Shown here one piece after another: positions 8,452 to 18,633 of a DNA stretch of 64,000 nt. The notes below the pieces were generated by a model that ran no database searches, was not told the DNA's origin, and was given only the letters and a program-made list of their open reading frames with translations. The stretch is taken from NCBI RefSeq assembly GCF_000600335.2, contig NZ_KK088559.1, positions 1 through 64,000 of the forward strand, given 5' to 3'. Source of the DNA: Rubellimicrobium mesophilum DSM 19309. Lineage in GTDB: Bacteria; Pseudomonadota; Alphaproteobacteria; Rhodobacterales; Rhodobacteraceae. The position numbers and the translations under genes were made by a program. Every line of letters starts with the position of its first letter. Within the stretch, counting starts at the first letter, position 1.

Positions 8452-9813
8452 ATGCCCGCCAACCTGACCCTCGACTCCCTCCGCGACCTCGTGGCGGAGG
8501 GGGAGATCGACACCGTGCTCACCTGCATCTGCGACATGCAGGGGCGACTCATGGGCAAGCGCTTCCACGCGCAGCACTTCCTCGATTCGGGGCACGAGGA
8601 GACGCATGGGTGCAACTACCTCCTCGCGCTCGACGTGGAGATGACGACGGTGCCGGGCTACAAGTCGGCGTCGTGGGAGAAGGGGTATGGGGACTTCGTC
8701 CACAAGCCGGACCTCTCCACGCTGCGGCGGGTGCCCTGGCTGCCGGGGACGGCGATGGTCATGGCGGACGTGCTCGACCACCACGGGGAGCCGGTGGCGC
8801 ACGCGCCGAGAAGCGTGCTCAAGCGGCAGGTGGATCGGGCGCGGGCGCTGGGCTTCGAGCCGATGATGGCGACGGAGTTGGAGTTCTACCTGTTCGAGGA
8901 GTCGTTCGAGACGCTGTGGGACCGGCGGTGGACCAAGCCCACGCCGGTCGTGCGCTACAACAACGACTATGGGCTCTTTGGGTCGACCAAGGAGGAGGCG
9001 GTGATGCGGCCGCTGCGGAACGGGCTCTTTGGCGCGGGCATCCCGGTCGAGAACACCAAGGGCGAGGCGGAGGCGGGGCAGGAGGAGATCAACATCCGGT
9101 ATTCGGACGCGCTCGACACCGCCGACATGCATTCCATCGTCAAGCAGGCGACCAAGGAGATCGCCCAAGGTGCGGGGCGCAGCGTGACCTTCATGGCGAA
9201 GTACGACACCAACCGGGCGGGGTCGTCGTCGCATATCCACCAGTCGCTGTGGAAGGGCGGGACGAATGCGTTCCGCGACGAGAACGGCGAGCATGGGATG
9301 AGCGCGACGATGCGGAGCTACCTCGCGGGGCTCCTCGCCCATGCGGGGGAGGTCACGTATTTCCTCGCGCCGTATGTGAACAGCTACAAGCGCTTCACGG
9401 TGGGGATGTTCGCGCCGACCAAGGCGGTCTGGTCGATGGACAACCGCACCGCCGGGTATCGCGTCTGCGGCGAGGGGACCAAGGGCGTGCGGGTCGAGTG
9501 CCGGGTGGGGGGCGCGGACCTGAACCCGTATCTGGCGCTCGCGGCGCAGCTCGCGGCGGGGCTCAAGGGGATCGAGCAGGGGCTGGAGCTGGAGCCCGAG
9601 ATGGCGGGGGACATGTACCACGCCGAGGGGGCGCGGAGCATCCCGACGAACCTGCGCGAGGCGGCCGAGGCGCTGACCGGATCGGCGATGCTGCGCGAGG
9701 CGATGGGCGACGACGTGGTGGACCACTACCATCGCGCCGCGACCTGGGAGATATCGGAGAGCGACCGCGTGGTGACCGACTGGGATCTCCAGCGCGGCTT
9801 CGAGCGGTTCTGA
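8452..9813 (+). CDS. Glutamine-synthetase-family ligase, probable gamma-glutamylpolyamine synthetase
   Basis: A 453-residue glutamine synthetase fold enzyme. Its place between polyamine importer and two aldehyde dehydrogenases, and its PuuA-like features, suggest ATP-dependent gamma-glutamylation of putrescine or a related amine rather than ammonia assimilation. Visible motifs: beta-grasp start DLVAEGEIDTVLTCICDMQG, ATELEFYLFE (metal ligands), NTKGEAEAGQEEINIRY, the HIHQSLW ligand loop near residue 260, APYVNSYKRF and GTKGVRVECRVGGADLNPYL. ATG 8452 matches the family start; an in-frame GTG at 8374 would add a low-complexity tail. The next gene starts 10 bases after its stop. Confidence 0.88.
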   Translation: MPANLTLDSLRDLVAEGEIDTVLTCICDMQGRLMGKRFHAQHFLDSGHEETHGCNYLLALDVEMTTVPGYKSASWEKGYGDFVHKPDLSTLRRVPWLPGTAMVMADVLDHHGEPVAHAPRSVLKRQVDRARALGFEPMMATELEFYLFEESFETLWDRRWTKPTPVVRYNNDYGLFGSTKEEAVMRPLRNGLFGAGIPVENTKGEAEAGQEEINIRYSDALDTADMHSIVKQATKEIAQGAGRSVTFMAKYDTNRAGSSSHIHQSLWKGGTNAFRDENGEHGMSATMRSYLAGLLAHAGEVTYFLAPYVNSYKRFTVGMFAPTKAVWSMDNRTAGYRVCGEGTKGVRVECRVGGADLNPYLALAAQLAAGLKGIEQGLELEPEMAGDMYHAEGARSIPTNLREAAEALTGSAMLREAMGDDVVDHYHRAATWEISESDRVVTDWDLQRGFERF

Positions 9814-9823
9814 GGGGATCGAC

Positions 9824-12261
<2,438 letters not shown>

Positions 12262-12287
12262 GGGCCCGGCGAGGCAAGGAACACGGA

Positions 12288-13433
12288 ATGAACATCACGG
12301 CGAACTGGTCCTATCCGACGCGCGTCCTCTTCGGGCCGGGGCGCATCAAGGAGTTGGCGGCGGCCTGCGCGGAGGCCGGGATCGCGCGGCCTCTCCTCGT
12401 GACCGACCGGGGCCTGCGGGACATGGGGATCACGAAGGCGGCGTTGGACCTGCTGGAGGAGGCGGGGCTCGGGCGGGCGGTCTTCGCGGACGTGGACCCG
12501 AACCCGACCGACCGGAACATGGAGGCAGGCGTAGCGGCCTTCCGCGAGGGGGGCAGCGACGGGGTCGGTGGCCTTCGGCGGGGCTCGGGGCTGGACCTCG
12601 GGAAGATGGTCGCCTTCATGAGCGCGCAGACGCGGCCCGTGTGGGACTTCGAGGACATCGGGGACTGGTGGACGCGGGCCAACAGCGACGGCATCGCGCC
12701 CATCGTCGCGGTGCCGACGACGGCGGGGACGGGGTCCGAGGTCGGGCGCGCGAGCGTCATCACCAACTCCGAGACCCATGTGAAGAAGATCATCTTCCAC
12801 CCGAAGGTGCTGCCGCGCGTGGTGATCGAGGACCCGGAGCTGACGGTCGGCCTGCCGCCCCACATCACCGCCGGGACGGGGATGGACGCCCTCGCGCATT
12901 GCCTGGAGGCCTATTGCTCGCCGTTCTTCCATCCCATGAGCCAGGGGATCGCGCTGGAGGGGATGCGGCTGGTGAACGACTACCTGCCGCGCGCCTACCG
13001 CGACGGGACGGACATCGAGGCGCGGGCGAACATGATGGCGGCGGCCTCGATGGGGGCGGTGGCGTTCCAGAAGGGGCTAGGGGCGGTGCATTCGCTCTCG
13101 CATCCGGTGGGGGCGATCTACGGGACGCATCACGGGACGACGAACGCGGTGGTGATGCCGGCGGTGCTGCGCTTCAATCGGCCAGCGGTCGAGGAGAGGC
13201 TGGCGCGGGCGGCGGCCTATCTGGGGATCGAGGGCGGCTTCGACGGGTTCTACGCGCGGGTCGTGGAGCTGAACCGGATGTTCGCGATCCCGCAGGGCCT
13301 CTCGGCGATGGGCGTGGAGCGGGGGCGCATCCCGGAGATGGCGGCGATGGCGCTGGTGGACCCCTCCACGGGGGGGAACCCGGTGGCTCTCACGCAGGAG
13401 AACACGGAGCGGCTCTACGAGGACGCGATGTGA
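12288..13433 (+). CDS. Iron-containing alcohol dehydrogenase, NAD-binding loop altered
   Basis: A 381-residue group III alcohol dehydrogenase. Metal-binding and family motifs are clear: VPTTAGTGSEVGRASVITN, GTGMDALAHCLEAYCSPFFH and GAVHSLSHPVGAIYGTHHGT. The cofactor loop normally written GVVAFGGGSGLDLGK reads GVGGLRRGSGLDLGK. An extra G near 12567 and a missing G near 12581 shift codons 94-98 out of frame and back again. That is most likely a sequence error, since the correct residues are encoded in the neighbouring frame. ATG 12288 follows a GGCaaGGA site, 26 bases after the aldo/keto reductase stop. It is the last gene of the cluster. Confidence 0.88.
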   Translation: MNITANWSYPTRVLFGPGRIKELAAACAEAGIARPLLVTDRGLRDMGITKAALDLLEEAGLGRAVFADVDPNPTDRNMEAGVAAFREGGSDGVGGLRRGSGLDLGKMVAFMSAQTRPVWDFEDIGDWWTRANSDGIAPIVAVPTTAGTGSEVGRASVITNSETHVKKIIFHPKVLPRVVIEDPELTVGLPPHITAGTGMDALAHCLEAYCSPFFHPMSQGIALEGMRLVNDYLPRAYRDGTDIEARANMMAAASMGAVAFQKGLGAVHSLSHPVGAIYGTHHGTTNAVVMPAVLRFNRPAVEERLARAAAYLGIEGGFDGFYARVVELNRMFAIPQGLSAMGVERGRIPEMAAMALVDPSTGGNPVALTQENTERLYEDAM

Positions 13434-13435
13434 GA

Positions 13436-13457
13436 AAGGGGGCCGCGAGGCCCCCTT
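13436..13457. terminator. Bidirectional terminator between convergent genes
   Basis: AAGGGGGCC and GGCCCCCTT form a perfect 9-bp stem with a GCGA tetraloop. It sits two bases after the alcohol dehydrogenase stop and just before the end of the convergent SH3 gene, so it can serve both strands. Confidence 0.75.
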
Positions 13458-13484
13458 CGCCGTTCGTGCAGAAGGATCGACCGC

Positions 13485-14183
13485 TCAGCGGACGATGTAG
13501 ACGATCTGGCGGTTCGAGCTGTCCACGATCACCGGCTGGCCGTTCACGTTGAGATAGGCGTAGCGGTCGCTGTCGGGGATCGGGCGCAGCTCCACCCCTT
13601 CGGGGATGCCGGCGCCGACGATCACCTCGCCGCCCATGGTCATCGCCGGGGCGGGGTTGGCGACGACATAGGTCACCTCGGGACTTTCGGGGGTGAGCGC
13701 GTCGCCCGCCACCGCGCCCAGCGCCGCGCCGGCGATCAGGGCCGCCGGGCCGCCGACCAGCGTCGCCGCCGCGACGGCGCCCGCCACCGCGCCGGCGCCC
13801 GCGCCCGCGTCGGCGGTCTCGGCCGAGGTCGTCTCGACGTTGTCCACGGTGACGACCGGGACCTGGAGCTGCTGGCGATTGGCGTAGATCACCACCGGCT
13901 CGGCCGGGGCCTGGGTCGCGTCGGCGGGGGCGGCGGTCAGGTAGTCGCCATAGGCCCAGCCCTGGGTGCCGTCATAGGTGACCTGGCACCAGTTGGCCGC
14001 GTCGAGGCAGCCGTCGACCGTCACCTCGCCCCCCGAGGGGATCACGCCGACGATCTGCTGGTCGCCGCCGGGGCCGGACCGGAGGTTGAGGTCGGTCGCG
14101 GTGGTCGCGGCCACCTGGGCCATCGCGGGCAGGGCGGTCATGAGGCCAGCCGTCGTCAGGGCGAGAAGGGATCGCTTGGTCAT
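13485..14183 (-). CDS. Secreted SH3-domain / DUF1236 protein
   Basis: A 232-residue exported protein. Residues 1-22 (MTKRSLLALTTAGLMTALPA) are a signal peptide. Residues 25-82 form a bacterial SH3 domain (ATDLNLRSGPGGDQQIVGVI, WCQVTYDGTQGWAYGDYL), usually a cell-wall or periplasmic binding module. A hydrophobic Ala/Gly segment around residues 130-165 (GAVAGAVAAATLVGGPAALI) follows. The C terminus (VELRPIPDSDRYAYLNVNGQ ... IVDSSNRQIVYIVR) is a DUF1236 domain. ATG 14183 is chosen because it starts the signal peptide. Role unknown; probably envelope-associated. Monocistronic, convergent with the polyamine cluster. Confidence 0.85.
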   Translation of the reverse strand: MTKRSLLALTTAGLMTALPAMAQVAATTATDLNLRSGPGGDQQIVGVIPSGGEVTVDGCLDAANWCQVTYDGTQGWAYGDYLTAAPADATQAPAEPVVIYANRQQLQVPVVTVDNVETTSAETADAGAGAGAVAGAVAAATLVGGPAALIAGAALGAVAGDALTPESPEVTYVVANPAPAMTMGGEVIVGAGIPEGVELRPIPDSDRYAYLNVNGQPVIVDSSNRQIVYIVR

Positions 14184-14402
14184 CGGGTTCTCCGTTGGAG
14201 TCGGCGGGCCTGCTCTGCCCGCCTTGCCCGGTCCAAACGCCTGCCGGCGCGGTTCGGTTCGGCCTGACGTGGGGATCGGACCAAGGTCCGGGGGGAGGAA
14301 ACCCGGGGACGGATGCCCGCCACGGGATGGAAAAAGGGCCGCCCGACGAGCGGGCGACCCCTGAGAGCCGGACGATGCGGGAGGGGCCCACACCGTCAGG
14401 CG

Positions 14403-15452
14403 TCAGCCCTTCTTGCCGCCGTTGCCTTCGTTTCCGGTACCGTTGCCGCCGCCATTGCCAGCGCCGTTCCCGTTGTTGCCGTTCCCGTTGCCGCCGGTGC
14501 CGTTGCCGTTGCCGCCACCGTTGCCTTCGTTTCCGGTCCCGTTCCCACCGCCATTGCCGTTTCCGTCACCGCTACCTTCGTTTCCGGTCCCATTCCCGCC
14601 GCCGTTCCCGTTGTTGCCGTTTCCGTTGCCGCCGGTGCCGTTCCCGTTATCGTCCTTGCCGGGCTCCTCGCCGCCGCAGTTGCCGCGGCTGCCCTGCCCG
14701 GAGGTGTCGCAGCCGCCGCCCTGGTTGCCGGACGTGTCCTCGTCGCCTGCATCCTCGTCGTTCCCGCCATCATCGGAGGCGCCGTCGTCGTCGCCCGTGG
14801 AGCCATCGTCGCCGCTGGCGTCGTCGCCGCCGGCCCCCTCGTCGACGTCGTCATCGTCGTCGGGCGCCCCGCCATCGGAGGCGCCGTCGTCGACGGCCCC
14901 ATCGCCACCGCCGTTGCCGTCACCGCCGGAGGGGCCTTCGTCCTTGCCGCCGCCCTCGTCGGTCGAGGGCTGATCATCGCCGGCGTCGTCCTCGCCGGGG
15001 TCCGGGACGGTGGCTCCGCCGTCGGTGCCGTCGTCGCCCTCGAAGTCGTCGTCGCCGTGGCCATGGTCGCGGTGCCGGTGGCGGCGGTGGGGATGGCGAC
15101 CCTTGCCCGGGGTGTCGTCGCCGTTGCCCACGTGGTCGGTCACCTCCTGGCCGTCGTCGCCGCCCCCATGGAACTGCGCGACCTGCTCCTCGCCGTCCGG
15201 GCCGTCGCAGCGGTAGGTGAACTGGTTCAGCTCGCCGTCCAGGGTCCCCTGGACGCGGGCGCGGCTCGGCGAAAGCCGGACGAAGATGTCCCTGTAGCCC
15301 TGCGTCTGGAGCTGCTGGACCCCCACCTGAGCCGTCGGGCAGCCCGCCAGGGCCGGCAGAGGCTCCGCCTCGGCAGGGGTCCTCAGGTCGGCCAGGGCGG
15401 CCCCGGCCGAGAGGCCGGTCCAAGCCGCCGTGGCTAGGATAATGCGCTTCAT
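14403..15452 (-). CDS. Secreted low-complexity His/Asp/Gly-Asn-rich protein
   Basis: A 349-residue exported protein with no recognised domain beyond its N-terminal 95 residues. Signal peptide MKRIILATAAWTGLSAGAAL is followed by a compact part with two cysteines (CPTAQVGVQQLQTQGYRDI, LNQFTYRCDGPDGEEQ). After this come a His/Arg cluster (RHPHRRHRHRDHGHG) and an acidic Asp/Gly/Ser stretch of about 120 residues. The last 90 residues are near-perfect Gly-Asn repeats (GNGNNGNGGGNGTGNEG) ending KKG. The composition suggests metal or calcium binding or an extended surface polymer. Repeat codons follow the same strand bias as the rest, so the frame is convincing. Confidence 0.8.
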   Translation of the reverse strand: MKRIILATAAWTGLSAGAALADLRTPAEAEPLPALAGCPTAQVGVQQLQTQGYRDIFVRLSPSRARVQGTLDGELNQFTYRCDGPDGEEQVAQFHGGGDDGQEVTDHVGNGDDTPGKGRHPHRRHRHRDHGHGDDDFEGDDGTDGGATVPDPGEDDAGDDQPSTDEGGGKDEGPSGGDGNGGGDGAVDDGASDGGAPDDDDDVDEGAGGDDASGDDGSTGDDDGASDDGGNDEDAGDEDTSGNQGGGCDTSGQGSRGNCGGEEPGKDDNGNGTGGNGNGNNGNGGGNGTGNEGSGDGNGNGGGNGTGNEGNGGGNGNGTGGNGNGNNGNGAGNGGGNGTGNEGNGGKKG

Positions 15453-17023
15453 GTGAATGCTTCCCTTTCTGGTCAGGGTCCCTCGGGACGGAGAGCGGGC
15501 GGCCGGACGCGGCCCTGCTGACCGGGTAGGAAGGAAGGCTGTCCGAACTGTGCTTGGCGTGCGACGGCGGTCTGGTGAAACTGCGGTCGAATTGCCTCAA
15601 TTCCGAGCAAACGGCGACCGCTGCCGCGACGCGGCCGACGACGCCTGAGGCGGCGGAACCATGGGCCGAGCGCCGACCAGCGTAAAACGCCGTCGGCGCA
15701 ACGGGTTGCGGGCCCGGGACGGTCCGGGGAGAGCGGAGCGGAATCCCGGGCCCTGCAACCTGCAGTTTAGCACCCGCCCAGCGTTCTGCAACCGAAAGAT
15801 GACGATTCCGAGGGTCCTGCGATTGAATCGTCCAGGTGGACAAACCTTTCAGGTTCGCGCAACGGCGTGCGGATGGCCCTCTTGGGGGCGGGCCCGGGCA
15901 CGGCTGGGGCGGTGGAGAGGGCGCGACGAGCGGCCGCGCGAGGCAAAGGGGGTCCTCGCGCGGCCTGACCAAGGCCGGACTTGGGACAGCGGGCCGTGGC
16001 TGCGATGATCCTAGCACGGGCATCGGCGGAGATGCGCTCGCGATTGCGCGAGCGGAGCAGGCGTGGCCCACCCCGGGCGAGCGCCGATCGGGGCAGGGGC
16101 GGGCCGGGCGCTCGGGCCCTGACCTTTCGCAGGCCGCGCGGACAGGATGGGACACGGCGGCTTCGGCGAGCCGCTGCGGAAGGTCCGCGCGGATGTGCCG
16201 GGGAAGGCCGCGAGCTCGGCTTCGGGTGCGAGAGGCAGCGGGCGGCGATCCTCCGGCCCCGGCCTGCCGGGTCTGCCCGCCGCGATGTCACGGCGAAGGG
16301 GGGCGCAAGGCGCAGCCCCCCGCACGCGGGTTGCGGCGCGTCCGGGGGGCTGGGTCGCTGGTCCGGCCGTGGAGGGGTCCGGAGGCTCCCACCCAGGGAG
16401 GTGGGCCGCGACAGGCCCAAGGGAATTTTACCACGGTTTCGATATGCGGCCGAGAGCACATCGCTCTCGCGTCACTGGATAAAAGTGCAGGGCCGCCAAG
16501 GGGATGCAATCGCTAGGCGTGAGGGTGGAGCCGAACGACCACCGGAGCGCGACCGAGCCCCATGCAGGTTTCCAAACGGAGGCGAGGCCTCTCATGCAGG
16601 CGGCAGCCTCGGGGGCGGGCATGGCGGCGTGATCTCCCTGCCGGAGCCGCAGGGCCCCTCGCGGATCGAGCCTGAGCAGCGTCGGCTTGGCCCGCCGGGG
16701 AAGCCGGACCCGACGTTCAGGCTCTGGATGCTCCTGGCCCGCGCGGGGTCGCGCCGTCCCGCCGCGAGGCCGCGCAGGCGCCGTGGCCGGACGATTCCGG
16801 CCGTCCCGCACCGGCGCGGGACCCCCGGATCGGCGGGGCCGCCGCGCCCTGAACGTCGGGGGCAGATCGGGCGTTGCAGGTCGATGGGGCGACGACATCT
16901 CGGGCAGCCGGCGCCGGGATGGGCCGAGAGGACCGGAGCCGGCGAGGGCGCCTCGCTATTGTCTCCATATCGTCGCCATTGACCGGATCCCTGCCCAACT
17001 CTTGTCAAGTTGAGAGGACAATC
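15453..17023. other. About 1.6 kb without a convincing gene
   Basis: Open frames exist on both strands, as expected at this G+C, but all give Arg/Gly/Pro-rich translations with no domain, no good RBS and no codon-position bias. The first about 250 bases must hold the promoter of the secreted protein at 15452 and its opposite-facing neighbours. I see no tRNA, no CRISPR and no mobile-element end. The stretch could be a decayed gene region or host an unrecognised RNA. Confidence 0.5.
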
Positions 17024-17105
17024 AGGAGTCAGCACTAGTCCTCCCGATTGGTGTTCTTCCTTCCTGACTCCCGAGGGCCGGATCGCGGTCCCTCGGGAGC
17101 TTTTT
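17023..17105 (+). promoter_or_regulatory. Terminator with competing upstream pairing (attenuator-like leader)
   Basis: CTCCCGAGGG (17068-17077) and CCCTCGGGAG (17090-17099) form a perfect 10-bp stem with a 12-base loop, followed by CTTTTTCC: a classic intrinsic terminator on the plus strand, 66 bases before the sulfotransferase start. Upstream, GGAGTCAG (17025-17032) is complementary to CTGACTCC (17064-17071), which overlaps the left arm of the terminator, so the two pairings exclude each other. That is the layout of an attenuator; alternatively it is the end of a short small RNA. Confidence 0.5.
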
Positions 17106-17171
17106 CCTTTGATGCGCGGACCCGTCTGACGCATCCTGGGGGCCAGAGGATTGCGAGCGAGAAGGCACGCG

Positions 17172-18032
17172 ATGCTGCTGACCGACAGGCTCGTCTACGT
17201 CCACATGCCGAAGACCGGCGGCACCTTCGTGACGTCGGTGCTCGAGCGACTGCACCAGCCCAGTCCCAACCGCCTGCAAGGTCTGTGGCACCGGGCCCGG
17301 CGCCACCTCGGGCGCCCCTGGGCCGAGGCACCAGGCAAGTACGGGCGCCTGCGGAACGTCGAGCCGAAGCATGGCACCTGCCACGACATCCCGGCCAGCC
17401 ACGCCGGCCTTCCGGTCCTCTCGTGCATGAGAGGGCCCTGGGAGTGGTATGTCTCGCAATACGAGTTCAGTTGGTGGAAGCGCATCGGCCAGTATGATCC
17501 GAACGACCCCTCGACCCCGGCCGGATGGGCCATCGAGCGGGCGCTTCCGGCCTTCGTGAAGGAGAGGCCGCATTTCCCCGACATCGGCTTCGCCGAGTTC
17601 GTGGAGCTCTGCGACCGAGCCGCCGACATCTACAACGGCGAGACGGGCACCGACTTCGGGCTCTTCACGCACGGCTTCGTCCGTTACTTCTACCGCGACC
17701 CCCCAGCCGTCCTGCGCAGGCTGTCCGACCGCTACCTTGCCTCGGCGGAGCACGCGGGCGACCGCTTCGACGTCACCTTCCTGAGCACCGAGCGCCTGAA
17801 TGCCGACCTGCAGCGGGCGCTCGTCCGTTTCGGCTATGAGCCGGACGATGTGGCCTTCGTGGGCCAGCTTGGGAAGATCCTGCCCATGGGCATCGGCCGG
17901 AGGGAGGACCAGCGCTGGGAACGCTACTATGACGAGGCCCTGAAGGCGTCCGTGAGGCAGAGGGACCGCTTCGTCTTTCGGATGTTCCCGGACTACGACG
18001 AGGCATCCGGCGCGATGGGCGCTTCCGCCTGA
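17172..18032 (+). CDS. Sulfotransferase-family protein
   Basis: A 286-residue cytoplasmic protein resembling bacterial sulfotransferases, which move sulfate from PAPS to carbohydrate or small-molecule acceptors. The N terminus has the 5'-phosphosulfate loop signature VYVHMPKTGGTFVTSVLE (residues 7-24). A second conserved block, LPVLSCMRGPWEWYVSQYEF near residue 80, fits the 3'-phosphate-binding region with its Arg and Tyr. ATG 17172 is chosen because it begins just before the first beta strand; the frame opens 21 bases earlier. Acceptor unknown. It stands alone behind the attenuator-like leader, with no glycan genes nearby. Confidence 0.75.
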   Translation: MLLTDRLVYVHMPKTGGTFVTSVLERLHQPSPNRLQGLWHRARRHLGRPWAEAPGKYGRLRNVEPKHGTCHDIPASHAGLPVLSCMRGPWEWYVSQYEFSWWKRIGQYDPNDPSTPAGWAIERALPAFVKERPHFPDIGFAEFVELCDRAADIYNGETGTDFGLFTHGFVRYFYRDPPAVLRRLSDRYLASAEHAGDRFDVTFLSTERLNADLQRALVRFGYEPDDVAFVGQLGKILPMGIGRREDQRWERYYDEALKASVRQRDRFVFRMFPDYDEASGAMGASA

Positions 18033-18489
18033 GGCCTTGCGAGCGGAGCCAGTGGCCGAGCGCTTGCCGGCCGCCGGCGCGGTCGGAAGGGCCTCTCCGA
18101 GCCCCGGGGCCGCGCGACCCAGCGGGACCTCGAAGGCGCGACGTCGGATGCGGCCGGTCCTGGCGTGGCGGTAGGGGGACCCAGGCGGCCGTCGCGCCCG
18201 GACGGACGTAGGCGGGCGTTTCCGTGGGGCCTGCGGGCCTGGGGCAACCGGCGCGCGCGAGAGTGGCTGCGCAGGTGCGGGGCCGCGCGGCTGGCGAACG
18301 CCGGCGCGACCGGGCGGGAGACTGCCGTTGTTCCCTTTGGGGCCCCAATGGAGGGCGACCTCGGCTCGAGAGGCCAGCCGATCGCGTTTCGCGGGGAGCA
18401 ACGTCGCAGGACCGCGGGCGTCGTCCGGTCTCCGCCCGAAGCTGGACGGGGAATGGCGGGCTCATGGCTCGGGGAGGTCCGAATGCCTG
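18033..18489. other. Gene-free stretch
   Basis: 457 bases between the sulfotransferase and tRNA-Glu. Open frames here are Arg- and Ala-rich shadows without RBS. No repeat family member, terminator with a T run or RNA gene is evident. Confidence 0.5.
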
Positions 18490-18564
18490 TGGCAGCCCGT
18501 AGGGGAGTCGAACCCCTCTTCCCAGGTTGAAAACCTGGTGTCCTAACCGATAGACGAACGGGCC
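18490..18564 (-). tRNA. tRNA-Glu (anticodon TTC)
   Basis: Read on the minus strand the gene begins GGCCCGTTCGTCTATCGG at 18564. It has a full cloverleaf: 7-bp acceptor (first pair G-U), D arm with GGTTAGGACA, anticodon stem CCAGG/CCTGG around the loop TTTTCAA (anticodon TTC), T arm AGGGG TTCGACT CCCCT, and an encoded CCA (18490-18492). About 75 nt. It lies between the gene-free stretch and recJ. Confidence 0.95.
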
Positions 18565-18633
18565 GCGGCAGGTGGGCGCTTCCTAGACAAAGCGCCGGGG
18601 GGGTGCAAGGGGGTCCGCGCGGATTTCCTTGCG

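Noticed and set aside
14413-14660. CRISPR-like repeat array in the Gly-Asn repeat region
   Set aside because: Repeats are irregular multiples of three encoding Gly-Asn units, without unique spacers; they belong to the coding sequence.
16440-16520. Possible tRNA in the gene-free interval
   Set aside because: No acceptor stem complementarity, no GTTCRA T-loop and no CCA; no cloverleaf can be drawn.
15981-16982. 333-codon plus-strand frame in the gene-free interval
   Set aside because: Arg/Gly-rich, no RBS, no domain and no codon-position bias; equally long frames exist on the other strand.
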